Source of the DNA: Streptomyces plumbidurans
GTDB taxonomy: Bacteria; Actinomycetota; Actinomycetes; Streptomycetales; Streptomycetaceae
Direction of reading: 5' to 3'
Length of the DNA: 47,097 nucleotides
Assembly (NCBI RefSeq): GCF_019857225.1
Contig: NZ_JAFJSY010000049.1
Span: 1 to 47,097 of the forward strand
Positions 16,300 through 24,911 of this stretch are shown one piece after another. Every line of letters begins with the position of its first letter. The first letter of the stretch is position 1. Under the pieces are notes generated by a model that was not told where the DNA came from, searched no databases, and saw nothing but the letters and a program-made list of their open reading frames with translations. A program made the translations under genes and the position numbers.

Positions 16300-17802
16300 A
16301 TGCCGAGCCACCCGCACCTGAGCACTCCCCGTACGTTCTCCTCGCGTTTCCTGGCCGCCGCGATCGCCGTCAGCGCGACCGCCACGCTGACCGCGGTCGC
16401 CCTTCCGGCGTCCCCCGCGGTGGCGGCCGCACCCTATCGAGGCGCCAACACCGCAGCCGTACAGGACGACTTCAACGGCGACGGCTACCGTGACGTGGCC
16501 GTCGGCGCGCCGGGAGCCGCCAACGGCTCGGTGGACGGCGCGGGCGCGGTCGTCGTGCTGTACGGCTCCGCGAGCGGAGTGTCGGCCTCCCACCGCACGG
16601 TCATCACGCAGGCCACCTCCGGCATTCCCGGTACGCCGGAGGAGTTCGACGCGTTCGGCACGGCTGTCACCTCCGCGGACCTCGACCGCGACGGCTACGC
16701 CGACCTGCTGATCGGCACACCGTCCGAGTCCGCGGGCACCATGTGGGGTGTCGGCTCGCTTACCGTGGTGTGGGGTGGCTCGTCCGGGCTCAAGGGCGGC
16801 GCCTCCATCTCCCCGCCGACCGGACTGGACGAGGGCTGCGGCTTCGCGGCCGGCCTGGCCGTGGGCGACGTCACCGGGGACGGGGCTGCCGACATCGGAG
16901 TCACCGGGTACTGCGGCGCCACCACCTACACCGGGCCGTTCACCCGCACCGGCGCCGCAGCGGAAAGACACTTCGTGAACGACCTGGGCACCAACCGCGG
17001 TGTCGTCATGGGCGACGTCGACGGCGACGGCCGGGCCGAGCGCTTCTGGCTGCCCGGCCCCACCGACGGAGACATCAGCGGACCCGTCTTCGCCGAAGGG
17101 CACGACGGCCGCTTCACCGAACTCCCGCTCGCCGACGGCCTGTCGGGCCAGATCGGCGACATCAACGGCGACGGGTACGGCGACCTGGTCACCGGGGTGC
17201 CCTACGACGCCTCCCTGACATCCGGTGACACGCCCGCCCACCGCGGCGGCGAGATCCAGGTGCTCTACGGAAGCGCCGAGGGCATCAGCCCCCAGCAGAA
17301 GCCGCAGATCATCCACCAGGACACCGCGGGTGTGCCCGGAACCGGCGAGGACGGCGACGAGTTCGGCATGTCGCTCGGCGTCGGTGACACCAACGGCGAC
17401 AAGTACGCCGATGTCCTGGTCGGCGCGCCGGGGGAGTCCGTGGGCTCCACCAAGTACGCGGGCGGGGCGACGTTGCTGCGCGGCTCCGCCGCCGGTCTCA
17501 GCACCACCGGAGCCGTCGGCTATACGCAGAACACCAGCGGGATTCCCGGAACCGCCGAGAGCGGGGACTCGTTCTCCGCGTCCACGTACCTCGTCGATCT
17601 CACGAAGGACGGCAAGGCCGAGACGGTGGTCGGCGCCCCCGGCGAGAACTCCGACGGCCTGCTGTGGACCGCCCGCGGCTCGGCCTCCGGTCCGGTGCCG
17701 AGCGGATCCACGTCGATCAGCGGCACCGCTGCCGGTCTCACCCGCAAGTACACCGAGATCGACTTCGGCGCGGCACTGCCCGGTGCCCGCTCGACGATCT
17801 GA
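16300..17802 (+). CDS. Secreted FG-GAP/integrin-alpha-like repeat protein
   Basis: The protein is 500 residues with its own start (ATG at 16300, GGAG five bases upstream) and Sec signal (FLAAAIAVSATATLTAVALP). The blades carry DFNGDGYRDVAVGAPG, DLDRDGYADLLIGTPSES, DINGDGYGDLVTGVP and DTNGDKYADVLVGAPGES. It is a paralogue of the two neighbouring genes, and the tandem order suggests local duplication. Calcium-stabilised beta-propellers of this type usually bind surfaces or proteins outside the cell; no ligand can be inferred. It is in frame with the unshifted reading of the upstream gene. Confidence 0.88.
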   Translation: MPSHPHLSTPRTFSSRFLAAAIAVSATATLTAVALPASPAVAAAPYRGANTAAVQDDFNGDGYRDVAVGAPGAANGSVDGAGAVVVLYGSASGVSASHRTVITQATSGIPGTPEEFDAFGTAVTSADLDRDGYADLLIGTPSESAGTMWGVGSLTVVWGGSSGLKGGASISPPTGLDEGCGFAAGLAVGDVTGDGAADIGVTGYCGATTYTGPFTRTGAAAERHFVNDLGTNRGVVMGDVDGDGRAERFWLPGPTDGDISGPVFAEGHDGRFTELPLADGLSGQIGDINGDGYGDLVTGVPYDASLTSGDTPAHRGGEIQVLYGSAEGISPQQKPQIIHQDTAGVPGTGEDGDEFGMSLGVGDTNGDKYADVLVGAPGESVGSTKYAGGATLLRGSAAGLSTTGAVGYTQNTSGIPGTAESGDSFSASTYLVDLTKDGKAETVVGAPGENSDGLLWTARGSASGPVPSGSTSISGTAAGLTRKYTEIDFGAALPGARSTI

Positions 17803-17836
17803 TCCGGGAGCCAGTCCCCAGCATCGAACCCTGCAT

Positions 17837-17869
17837 CCCGGGGCGGCGCGCCAACTGCGCGGCCCCGGG
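17837..17869 (+). terminator. Probable hairpin terminator after the FG-GAP pair
   Basis: The arms CCCGGGGC (17837-17844) and GCCCCGGG (17862-17869) pair perfectly. Inner GCGC segments could extend the stem. It lies about 35 bp after the stop codon. Confidence 0.5.
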
Positions 17870-17979
17870 CCGCCGTTGGCTCAGCTGTGCGGCAGGTCAC
17901 ACGGGCGGTCGCATCGCAGTGCGATGAACGCGCGTCCTCTCCTCACGGGGAACAGGCACCGTGGCAGAGGGAACCGATC

Positions 17980-18897
17980 GTGCGCCGTGGATACAAGTGG
18001 GTGGACCGCGAACTGGCCGCCATGGACCCGGAGTCGGACTGGGAGCGAATGATCTCGCTCTATGCCGGCCACCGGATACCGGAGTTCGGCCTCGCGATGA
18101 TGATCTATCCCGGCACCATGCGCATGATGCAGTCGAGCATGACGGCCGCCACCCTGGCCCACACCTCGAAACTGGAGACCAAGCCGCACCGGCGCTTCCA
18201 GGACGGCAACGACTTCCTGACGGCCTGGATGGTGGACGGCCTGTCCAGCGAGGCGGGCCGCAAGGCCGCCGCCCGGCTCAACCGGATCCACCGCGCCGTC
18301 GACCACAGGACCCCGCACCTGCCCGGCAACCTCGACGACGTCGACGAGTTCGTCTACCCCCTCGTGCTGCTGGCCACGTCCGGCGACCGCCTGCAGACCT
18401 CCCTCGGCCTGCCCGGCACGAGCGAGGCCATGAAGATCGCTTGGCATCGCTGGGCGCAGACACTCTTCCGTCTCCTGGACCGCGGGTCCGGCTCACTGTC
18501 CGACGAGGCGTTCCCCGAGGACTGGAACGCCATGACCGAGTTCGCCGCGAAGTTCGACGCCCGGCCGTACGAGCCGACACAGGCCGGTCACCGCGTAGCC
18601 ACCGCGATGATGGACTTCTTCGCGGAGCGCTGGTTTCCCGCGCCCTTACGGGCGTTCGGCCGGGACATCACCCGCTACCTCGCGGGCGAGCCCGTCTGCC
18701 GGCTCCACCGGATCGGCTGGATGAGCCCGCGCCGCGAGCGTGTCGTCCGGATCTTCCTGAAGTCGGCCTTCCGCGCCCAGCGGCTGCTGCCCGACCATCG
18801 CACGCCACTTCCCGAACGACTCCGGCGAAACCGGCTAACTCCTGTACAGCTCACGCAAGTTGAGCGGTTCACGACGCGCCGCGAGCGGGAGTTGTGA
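17980..18897 (+). CDS. MpaB/DUF2236-like oxygenase family protein
   Basis: The protein is about 305 residues and resembles the MpaB/latex-clearing (DUF2236) family, heme-containing oxygenases. The family-like core is FQDGNDFLTAWMVDG, then AARLNRIHRAV and DDVDEFVYPLVLLATSGD, then HRWAQTLFRLLD. There is no signal peptide or clear membrane helix. The frame is open upstream to 17887. I chose GTG at 17980 because AGAGGG lies 8 nt before it and the upstream residues look non-coding. The assignment rests on pattern memory, so the family is likely but the reaction is unknown. Confidence 0.55.
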   Translation: MRRGYKWVDRELAAMDPESDWERMISLYAGHRIPEFGLAMMIYPGTMRMMQSSMTAATLAHTSKLETKPHRRFQDGNDFLTAWMVDGLSSEAGRKAAARLNRIHRAVDHRTPHLPGNLDDVDEFVYPLVLLATSGDRLQTSLGLPGTSEAMKIAWHRWAQTLFRLLDRGSGSLSDEAFPEDWNAMTEFAAKFDARPYEPTQAGHRVATAMMDFFAERWFPAPLRAFGRDITRYLAGEPVCRLHRIGWMSPRRERVVRIFLKSAFRAQRLLPDHRTPLPERLRRNRLTPVQLTQVERFTTRREREL

Positions 18898-19011
18898 AGA
18901 GTTCGCGCACGCATCAAGAGATTCGGTCACCGTCGGGGAAAACTCGGAGGACCTGCTCGGCGCCCTCGAACAGGCCGGGCGCCGACCCCTGCGATGGGAG
19001 ACCGATCAACC

Positions 19012-19929
19012 ATGTTCAGTCTGGTACGGAGCAGAGCGCGGACGGCCGCGCTGGCGCTCTCGGCCGTCGCGGCGCTCATCACGGGCGCCACCGCGACGAC
19101 CGGCGCCGCAGCGGCCACCGCCCCCGCAAAACAGGGGCCGACCTCGGTGGCGTACGTCGAGGTGAACAACAACAGCATGCTGAACGTCGGGAAGTACACC
19201 CTCGCCAGTGACGGCGACAACGTCTTCGACGTCGCGGTGATCTTCGCGGCGAACATCAACTACGACACGGCGACGAAGTCGGCGTATCTCTACTTCAACG
19301 ACAACGTGCAGCGTGTTCTCGACAACGCCGCCACACAGATACGGCCGCTGCAGCAGAAGGGCATCAAGGTCGTCCTGTCCGTGCTCGGCAACCACCAGGG
19401 CGCGGGCTTCGCCAACTTCCCGTCCCAGCAGGCGGCTTCGGCGTTCGCCGGGCAACTGTCGGACGCCGTGGCCAAGTACGGACTCGACGGCATCGACTTC
19501 GACGACGAGTACGCCGAGTACGGCAACAACGGCACCGGCCAGCCCAACGACAGTTCGTTCGTGCAGCTCGTGACGGCGCTGCGCGCGAACATGCCCGACA
19601 AGATCATCAGCCTCTACAACATCGGCCCGTCCGCCTCACGCCTCTCCTACGGCGGCGTCGACATCTCGTCCAAGTTCGACTACGCCTGGAACCCGTACTA
19701 CGGCACCTGGCAGGTCCCCGGCATCGCCCTGCCCAAGTCGAAGCTGTCGCCGGCCGCCGTCGAGATCGGCGGAACCTCGCAGAGCACGGTCGCCGACCTC
19801 GCCCGCCGCACGGTCAGCGAAGGGTACGGCGTCTACCTCACCTACAACCTCGACGGCGCCGACCGCAGCGCCGATGTCTCCGCGTTCACCAAGGAGTTGT
19901 ACGGCAGTGCCGCCGTCTACACCCCCTAG
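19012..19929 (+). CDS. Secreted endo-beta-N-acetylglucosaminidase, Endo H type (GH18)
   Basis: The 305-residue protein has an Ala-rich Sec signal (ALALSAVAALITGATA) and a TIM-barrel domain. GLDGIDFDDEYAEYGNNG is the catalytic GH18 motif DxxDxDxE in the form found in Streptomyces Endo H. It should cut the chitobiose core of high-mannose N-glycans outside the cell, leaving one GlcNAc on the protein. Other matching segments are VVLSVLGNHQGAGFANF and YAWNPYYGTW. ATG at 19012 is chosen over ATG 18994 because it gives a better signal peptide. A very strong hairpin follows the gene. Confidence 0.93.
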   Translation: MFSLVRSRARTAALALSAVAALITGATATTGAAAATAPAKQGPTSVAYVEVNNNSMLNVGKYTLASDGDNVFDVAVIFAANINYDTATKSAYLYFNDNVQRVLDNAATQIRPLQQKGIKVVLSVLGNHQGAGFANFPSQQAASAFAGQLSDAVAKYGLDGIDFDDEYAEYGNNGTGQPNDSSFVQLVTALRANMPDKIISLYNIGPSASRLSYGGVDISSKFDYAWNPYYGTWQVPGIALPKSKLSPAAVEIGGTSQSTVADLARRTVSEGYGVYLTYNLDGADRSADVSAFTKELYGSAAVYTP

Positions 19930-19938
19930 GGCATGACC

Positions 19939-19984
19939 ATGCAGGCCGCGCCTTCGACAACGATGTCGAAGGCGCGGCCTGCAT
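19939..19984 (+). terminator. Perfect 20-bp stem terminator after the Endo H-type gene
   Basis: Arms at 19939-19958 and 19965-19984 are exact reverse complements with a 6-nt loop (AACGAT). The stem starts 10 bp after the stop codon. Confidence 0.85.
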
Positions 19985-20238
19985 GTGACGGCCGAGCGGC
20001 AGCGTCCAGGCCGACCAAACGCGCACGTCGAACCGGTCCAGCGAACTCCCCCTCAATAATTGTGTGTTGCACCACAACCATCCGGCGGTCACGGTGGTCA
20101 GACTTGATGACCGAAACGCGCGGACAGTGTTCTTCGTAGCGTTCTCCATCCCTTCAGGCACTTCGTCCTGAGATGACCCCTGCCCGCGTACGGCTTCTCC
20201 ACCCGAGAGTTCACACACCAAGAAGTGGGGGATCTTCC
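19985..20238. other. Intergenic region before the small secreted protein
   Basis: About 250 bp separate the Endo H terminator from the next start. The stretch around 20055-20080 (CAATAATTGTGTGTTGCACC) is AT-rich for this genome and could be a promoter or operator. I see no gene with coding character here. Confidence 0.4.
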
Positions 20239-20766
20239 ATGCGTGCTCGATCCGTCCTGGTCGTGGCGGCGGCTTCCGCCTGCGTCCTGCTGCCGGCGTC
20301 GTCCGCCTTCGCCGGCACAGGTCCTGCTCCGGCGCCCGGCAAGCACAGTCTGACCACCCGTTCGACCGCCCCGTCCGAGTCCGGCAACCCCATGAGCGTC
20401 AAGGCGCAGGCGGCAGGCGTCTGTTCGGACGCCTACCAGATCGGAGCGACCGCCTACATCAACCGAGGTGGCGTGCACGCCGCCTCGGTCAAGCAGTTCT
20501 ACTCGCCCAAGTGCAAGGCGAACTACGGCTACGTCTGGGTGTGGCAGAGCTTCCGCGACAAGATCAAGGACTACGACGTCAGCACCGGCGTCTACAGCTA
20601 CTCCCGTGACGAGGTCGTGGGCCAGGACTGGTGGAACGCCACCAACAGCCAGGAATTCTGGTCGCTGCCCGCCGACACGGTGAAGGAGTGCACCGCGGCG
20701 ATCGGCACGCTCCGCGCTCCCGGCGACCCCGTACCCGGCCAGGCCACCACGGCCAAGCGCTGCTGA
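20239..20766 (+). CDS. Small secreted protein, DUF2690-like
   Basis: The 175-residue protein has a Sec signal (VLVVAAASACVLLPASSAFA) and a mature part with four cysteines (GVCSDAY, SPKCKANYGY, VKECTAA and the C-terminal Cys), which could form two disulfides. The region from CSDAYQIGA to YSPKCKANYGYVWVW resembles the DUF2690 pattern (charged or Ser residues, then YSp-C-a-W). Function is unknown. GGGGG eight bases upstream supports ATG 20239. The gene converges on the sigma-factor gene across a strong hairpin. Confidence 0.75.
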   Translation: MRARSVLVVAAASACVLLPASSAFAGTGPAPAPGKHSLTTRSTAPSESGNPMSVKAQAAGVCSDAYQIGATAYINRGGVHAASVKQFYSPKCKANYGYVWVWQSFRDKIKDYDVSTGVYSYSRDEVVGQDWWNATNSQEFWSLPADTVKECTAAIGTLRAPGDPVPGQATTAKRC

Positions 20767-20778
20767 TCCCTCTCCGGC

Positions 20779-20820
20779 CCCTGGGGCCTCGGCCGACGCG
20801 CGACGGCCGAGGCCCCAGGG
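20779..20820. terminator. Bidirectional 17-bp hairpin terminator
   Basis: CCCTGGGGCCTCGGCCG (20779-20795) pairs perfectly with 20804-20820 around an 8-nt loop. It lies between the convergent secreted-protein and sigma-factor genes. Confidence 0.8.
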
Positions 20821-20873
20821 ACGAGGCAGCCTCGGCGGGTCGGGCTGAGCCGGGCCGTGCCGGCTTGGGCGGC

Positions 20874-21761
20874 TCAGACGCGCGCGAGCTTGTCGGGATT
20901 GATGACCCTGCGGTACGCGGAGATCAGACCTCCGGTGATCTGGACCGTGTCCACGGAGTACACCCGGCCCTCGCGGTGGAAGACCAGGGCCAACTCGCCG
21001 CCGACCTCGGCGAGGTCGATGCGGTCCGGACGCCACTGACGCCCCACACGCACCATGACCTCGGCGACACGCTCGCCGCCGCACACGGGCCTGCGTGCCG
21101 CGAAGGCCTTGCCGCCGCCGTCGGTGACGTAGACGGCGTCCGGGTGCAGGAGCCTGACCAGGCCGGCCAGATCCCCGGCCTCGTACGCGGCACGGAACAC
21201 CGTCAGGACGCGCTCGCGCTCCGCCTTCGACGCCTGCGGCATGGACTCCTTCGCCTTGGCCACCCGTCGCCGCGCTCGCGAGGCGAGCTGCCGGGCGGCC
21301 GGTGCGGAGACGTCCAGCAGTTCGGCGATGTCGCCGAACCCAAGACCGAAGACATCGTGCAGGACGAACGACACCCGTTCCGGCGGGGACAGCTCCTCCA
21401 TGATCAGCAGCATGGCCGAACCGACGGACTCGTCGACGAGCACCGGCTGCGACGCGTCCGGCCCCGTCAGCAGCGGCTCCGGCAGCCACGGCCCGACATA
21501 GGTCTCCCGGCGGACGCGGGCACTCTTGAGAATGTCGTAAGCCCGCCGAGCGGCCACCGTGACCAGCCAGGCCCGCAGATCGTCGACGTCCCGCAGGTCC
21601 GCCTTGGCCGCCCGCAGCCACACATCCTGGGTCACGTCCTCGGCATCGGCCACACTCCCCAGCAGCCGGTAGGCCACACCAAAAACCGCAGGCCGGTGCT
21701 CCTGCCATCCGGCGAGGAGCGAATCCTCCTCGGAGCGCCCGGGCCCGTTCCCACCACTCAT
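20874..21761 (-). CDS. ECF41-type RNA polymerase sigma factor with SnoaL-like C-terminus
   Basis: The protein is 295 residues. Region 2 (RPAVFGVAYRLLGSVADAED, then DVDDLRAWLVTVAARRAYDI) and region 4 (FVLHDVFGLGFGDIAELLDV, then ARQLASRARRRV) recruit RNA polymerase. The C-terminal 100 residues form a SnoaL/NTF2-like domain with DGGGK and, near the end, NPDKL. As I recall, these are the two signatures of group ECF41, where this domain takes the place of a separate anti-sigma factor. ECF41 genes normally sit next to a COE gene (carboxymuconolactone decarboxylase, oxidoreductase or epimerase); none adjoins here. The neighbour is a divergent LuxR-type regulator. GGAGGAGG supports ATG 21761. Confidence 0.9.
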   Translation of the reverse strand: MSGGNGPGRSEEDSLLAGWQEHRPAVFGVAYRLLGSVADAEDVTQDVWLRAAKADLRDVDDLRAWLVTVAARRAYDILKSARVRRETYVGPWLPEPLLTGPDASQPVLVDESVGSAMLLIMEELSPPERVSFVLHDVFGLGFGDIAELLDVSAPAARQLASRARRRVAKAKESMPQASKAERERVLTVFRAAYEAGDLAGLVRLLHPDAVYVTDGGGKAFAARRPVCGGERVAEVMVRVGRQWRPDRIDLAEVGGELALVFHREGRVYSVDTVQITGGLISAYRRVINPDKLARV

Positions 21762-21924
21762 ACCGATCGCAACCTCCTCCGGCCTGCGCACACAGCCTAG
21801 CCAGGCAGAACATCCGAGACCGCCCTCGCCTCGTCGGCCCGCGGGAGCGCCGGCCGGGACCGCGCCAGAAACTCGATGACCTCTGTGACCAGGCACGTAG
21901 TCGCGTTGTGCGATCTGAGAGCGC

Positions 21925-21951
21925 TGTCATACGCTCGCCGCCGGGGGTGTC
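21925..21951 (+). promoter_or_regulatory. ECF41-like promoter element A
   Basis: TGTCATA, 16 nt, then TGTC followed by TATGA. The ATG of the LuxR-type regulator begins 2 bp downstream. If this promoter is used, that ATG would lie at or before the transcription start, so the transcript would be leaderless or the true start further inside. Confidence 0.4.
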
Positions 21952-21952
21952 T

Positions 21953-24727
21953 ATGACAGCCAAGGAGCCGGGATCGTACCTGCGAGGGCGGCAGGCCGAA
22001 TGTGAGGCGCTGGACCGGCACGTAGCGTCGGTGCGGGCGGGATACAGCGCGGTCCTGGTGCTGCGCGGCGAGGCAGGCATCGGCAAGACCGCCTTGCTGG
22101 AGTACGTGACGGGCTGTGCGAAGGACTGCCGGATCGTCCGGGTCGTGGGTGTCGAATCCGAGATGGAGCTGGCCTTCGGCGGCCTCCACCAGCTGTGTGC
22201 CCCGTTCATCAACCAGCTCGACAGGCTGCCGGAGCCGCAACGAGCCGCGATCGAGACGGCGTTCGGAATGAGCGCCGGAACGCCGCCGGACCGCTTTCTC
22301 GTCGGGCTCGCGGTGCTCAGTCTGCTGTCCGATGTGGCTCAGACCGAGCCGCTGATCTGTCTGGTCGACGACGCACAGTGGCTCGACCTCGTCTCGGCCC
22401 AGATCCTCGGTTTCGTCGCGCGACGGCTCATGGCCGAACAGGTCGGGCTCGTTTTCGCCGTGCGCGAGCCGGAGGGGGAGCGTGCTCTTGAAGGGTTGCC
22501 CGAGCTTGCGCTCAGAGGTCTGAACGAATCCGACGCACGCGCACTCCTGGATTCGGTCATTCCTGGCAAGTTCGACGAGCCCATCCGCAGCCGTATTCTC
22601 ACCGAGGCCCGCGGCAACCCGCTCGCGTTGCTGGAGCTGCCCCGCGCGACGTCGGCCGCGGAGCTCGCGGGTGGGTTCGCCTCACCCGGGCCGAGACCGG
22701 TGACCCGTCGGCTCCAGCAGAGCTTCGTCAGGCGCGTCGAGGAGCTACCGGCAAAGACAAGGCGTTTCCTGCTGCTGGCGGCAGCCGAACCTGTTGGTGA
22801 TGTCTCTCTGCTACGACGCGCGGCCGAGGCACTCGGTATCTCGACGAACGCGGCAGCCCCGGCCCTGGCAGCAGGTCTGCTCGAACTGGGCACCAGGGCG
22901 CGGTTTCGGCATCCCCTGGTCCGCTCGGCCGTCTACCATGCCGCAGACCTGCCTGAACGCCGCCAAGTGCATCAGGCCCTGGCCGAGGCGACGGACATAC
23001 ACGTCGATCCCGATCGGCGAGCGTGGCACCTCGCGCGTGCCGTGGCAGGGCCTGACGAAACCGTGGCCGCCGAACTGGTGCGCTGCGCCGGCCGGGCACA
23101 GGGGCGGGGCGGCATCGCCGCAGCGGCGGCTTTCCTGGAGCGAGCGGCCGAGCTGACCCCTGACCTGCCACGCCGTAGTGTCAGGGCCCTGGCGGCGGCG
23201 CGTGCCAAGTACCTGGTGGGCGCGTTCGACTCTGCGCTCGCATTGCTGCATGTGGCTGAGCTCAGCGACCTCGACGACCTGCAGCGTGCTCAAGCAAGTC
23301 TGCTGCGTGGGCAGATCACCTTCGCATCGAGGAGCGCGGGCGCCACTGTTCCGCTGCTGCTCAAGGCGGCCGGGCAACTCGGGCCGCTCGATGCGGGAGC
23401 CGCCCGTGAGGTGTATCGCGACGCGTTCTACGCGGCACTGACCGCCGGCAGGCTGTCGGGTGCGCCCGGCGTCGAGGACATTGCCCGGGCAGTGCGTTCT
23501 GCACCGCGACCGCCGCGGGGTGGACCCACCGATCTGCTGCTGGATGGTCTGGCCCTGGCAACTGCGGACGGTTACGTCATGGGTGCGCCGATGCTTCGGC
23601 AGGCGCTGACCGCCATGCGAGGCGAGGGAATCGGCCGCGACGAGGGACTCGACTGGCTTCCCCTCGCTTGCCGTATGGCACACGACGTATGGGATTTCGA
23701 CAGCTGGAGCGAGCTGTCCGCGAACCTGGTCGATCTGGCGCGTACGTCCGGCACGCTGTCGGTGCTGCCCTCGGCACTGCTGCTGCGCTTGTCGAACCGG
23801 GTCTTCGCCGGTGACCTGTCCGGCGCGGACTCGCTGGCCGTGGAAGCGACGACGATCGGCGAAGCGACCGGCAGCCGTTTCCTGGCGCACTATGGAGCCC
23901 TGGTGATCGAGCCGTGGAAGGGCCACGAAGCCGTGACCCGGCAGGCGATCGAGAGCATCACCTCTGACAGGGCGCTGCGCGGCGAGGGCAAGGTACTGAC
24001 GTCCACTCAGTGGGCGCTGGCGGTCCTCTACAACGGCCTCGGCCGCTTTGAGGACGCTTATGTGGCTGCCGAGCAGGGCTGCGAGCACCCGCAGGAGCTG
24101 GGACTGGCCATCTCGTCCCTGGTCGAGCTGGTGGAGGCCGCGGCGCGTGGCGGAAAGCGGCAGGCGGCGGCCGAGGCCGCCGACCGACTCGTGGAGATGG
24201 CCGAGGCCAGTGGCACGCAATGGGCGCTGGGAACCGCGGCGGGCGCGCGCGCCCTGGTGAGTGAGGGGGAGGCCGCCGAGGAGCAGTACCGGGCGGCGAT
24301 CGAGCGACTGAAGGGCACCCAGGTGCAGATGATGCTCGCACGCGCCCGGCTCCTGTACGGGGAGTGGCTGCGCCGCGAGAACCGGCGCGTCGACGCACGC
24401 GGTCAGTTGGCCGTTGCCCACGAGATGCTCAGCCGGATGGGAGCCGAGGCGTTTGCGGAACGCGCCCGCCGCGAACTCGAGGCCACTGGGGAAACCGTGC
24501 GCAGACGTACGACCGGCACCCGCGAGACGCTGACTCCTCAGGAGGGGCAGATCGCAGGCCTTGCCGCCGAGGGGCTGACGAATCCGGAGATCGGCGCGCA
24601 GCTCTTCCTCAGTCCGCACACCGTCGAATGGCACCTGCGCAAGGTGTTCGCGAAGCTCGGCGTCACTTCCCGCAGGCAGTTGAGTACCAGCCTCGCTGGA
24701 GGCACGTCCACGGCCACGTCGACGTAG
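21953..24727 (+). CDS. LAL-type LuxR-family transcriptional regulator with ATPase domain
   Basis: The protein is 924 residues. The N-terminal AAA/STAND ATPase has Walker A GEAGIGKT (residues 39-46) and Walker B LICLVDDAQWLD (about 135-146). A long alpha-helical TPR-like middle follows. The C-terminal LuxR helix-turn-helix reads LTPQEGQIAGLAAEGLTNPE, then SPHTVEWHLRKVFAKLGV. Such large ATP-binding regulators bind DNA after sensing a small effector. The gene is divergent from the ECF41 sigma gene with 191 bp between. GGGGGTG a few bases upstream supports ATG 21953. Confidence 0.9.
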   Translation: MTAKEPGSYLRGRQAECEALDRHVASVRAGYSAVLVLRGEAGIGKTALLEYVTGCAKDCRIVRVVGVESEMELAFGGLHQLCAPFINQLDRLPEPQRAAIETAFGMSAGTPPDRFLVGLAVLSLLSDVAQTEPLICLVDDAQWLDLVSAQILGFVARRLMAEQVGLVFAVREPEGERALEGLPELALRGLNESDARALLDSVIPGKFDEPIRSRILTEARGNPLALLELPRATSAAELAGGFASPGPRPVTRRLQQSFVRRVEELPAKTRRFLLLAAAEPVGDVSLLRRAAEALGISTNAAAPALAAGLLELGTRARFRHPLVRSAVYHAADLPERRQVHQALAEATDIHVDPDRRAWHLARAVAGPDETVAAELVRCAGRAQGRGGIAAAAAFLERAAELTPDLPRRSVRALAAARAKYLVGAFDSALALLHVAELSDLDDLQRAQASLLRGQITFASRSAGATVPLLLKAAGQLGPLDAGAAREVYRDAFYAALTAGRLSGAPGVEDIARAVRSAPRPPRGGPTDLLLDGLALATADGYVMGAPMLRQALTAMRGEGIGRDEGLDWLPLACRMAHDVWDFDSWSELSANLVDLARTSGTLSVLPSALLLRLSNRVFAGDLSGADSLAVEATTIGEATGSRFLAHYGALVIEPWKGHEAVTRQAIESITSDRALRGEGKVLTSTQWALAVLYNGLGRFEDAYVAAEQGCEHPQELGLAISSLVELVEAAARGGKRQAAAEAADRLVEMAEASGTQWALGTAAGARALVSEGEAAEEQYRAAIERLKGTQVQMMLARARLLYGEWLRRENRRVDARGQLAVAHEMLSRMGAEAFAERARRELEATGETVRRRTTGTRETLTPQEGQIAGLAAEGLTNPEIGAQLFLSPHTVEWHLRKVFAKLGVTSRRQLSTSLAGGTSTATST

Positions 24728-24760
24728 CCCACAGGCCGCGGTGATCATCCGGCCGTCGCG

Positions 24761-24809
24761 GATCTGTCCGACTGTCAAAGATCCGTCCCGCTGTCACAGA
24801 TCCGTCGCG
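24761..24809 (+). repeat. 19-bp tandem repeat, 2.6 copies, in the cupin promoter
   Basis: Unit 1 (24761-24779) is GATCTGTCCGACTGTCAAA, unit 2 (24780-24798) is GATCCGTCCCGCTGTCACA, and an 11-base partial third copy (24799-24809) is GATCCGTCGCG. The -35-like TGTCACA of the downstream gene is the end of unit 2, and unit 1 carries a near-copy, TGTCAAA. Confidence 0.85.
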
Positions 24810-24818
24810 TGCTCGGTC
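24792..24818 (+). promoter_or_regulatory. ECF41-like promoter element B
   Basis: TGTCACA (24792-24798), 16 nt, then GGTC (24815-24818), 93 bp before the start codon of the His-rich cupin gene. Confidence 0.5.
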
Positions 24819-24911
24819 AATGGTGTGCAGGTGGTCCACGAGACCGGCCACATCCAGGTGACCGGTGGACGGTGTGCCGCCTCGACACGGTCGATCTACG
24901 GAAGGTGCGTC

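Noticed and set aside
15169..17316. A 715-codon minus-strand frame opposite the FG-GAP genes
   Set aside because: It has Val/Gly/Ala/Asp-rich composition typical of antisense of repeat genes; the plus-strand frames have signal peptides and calcium motifs.
14821..17802. Reading the two FG-GAP genes as one natural 993-residue protein
   Set aside because: The second half has its own ribosome site, start codon and signal peptide, and the first half's proper C-terminus is found in the shifted frame. Kept as a finding, not as the annotation.
20098..22212. A 704-codon minus-strand frame covering the sigma-factor region
   Set aside because: The sigma-factor frame is clearly coding in another phase; this frame is Arg/Gly-rich with no recognisable domain and crosses several gene boundaries.
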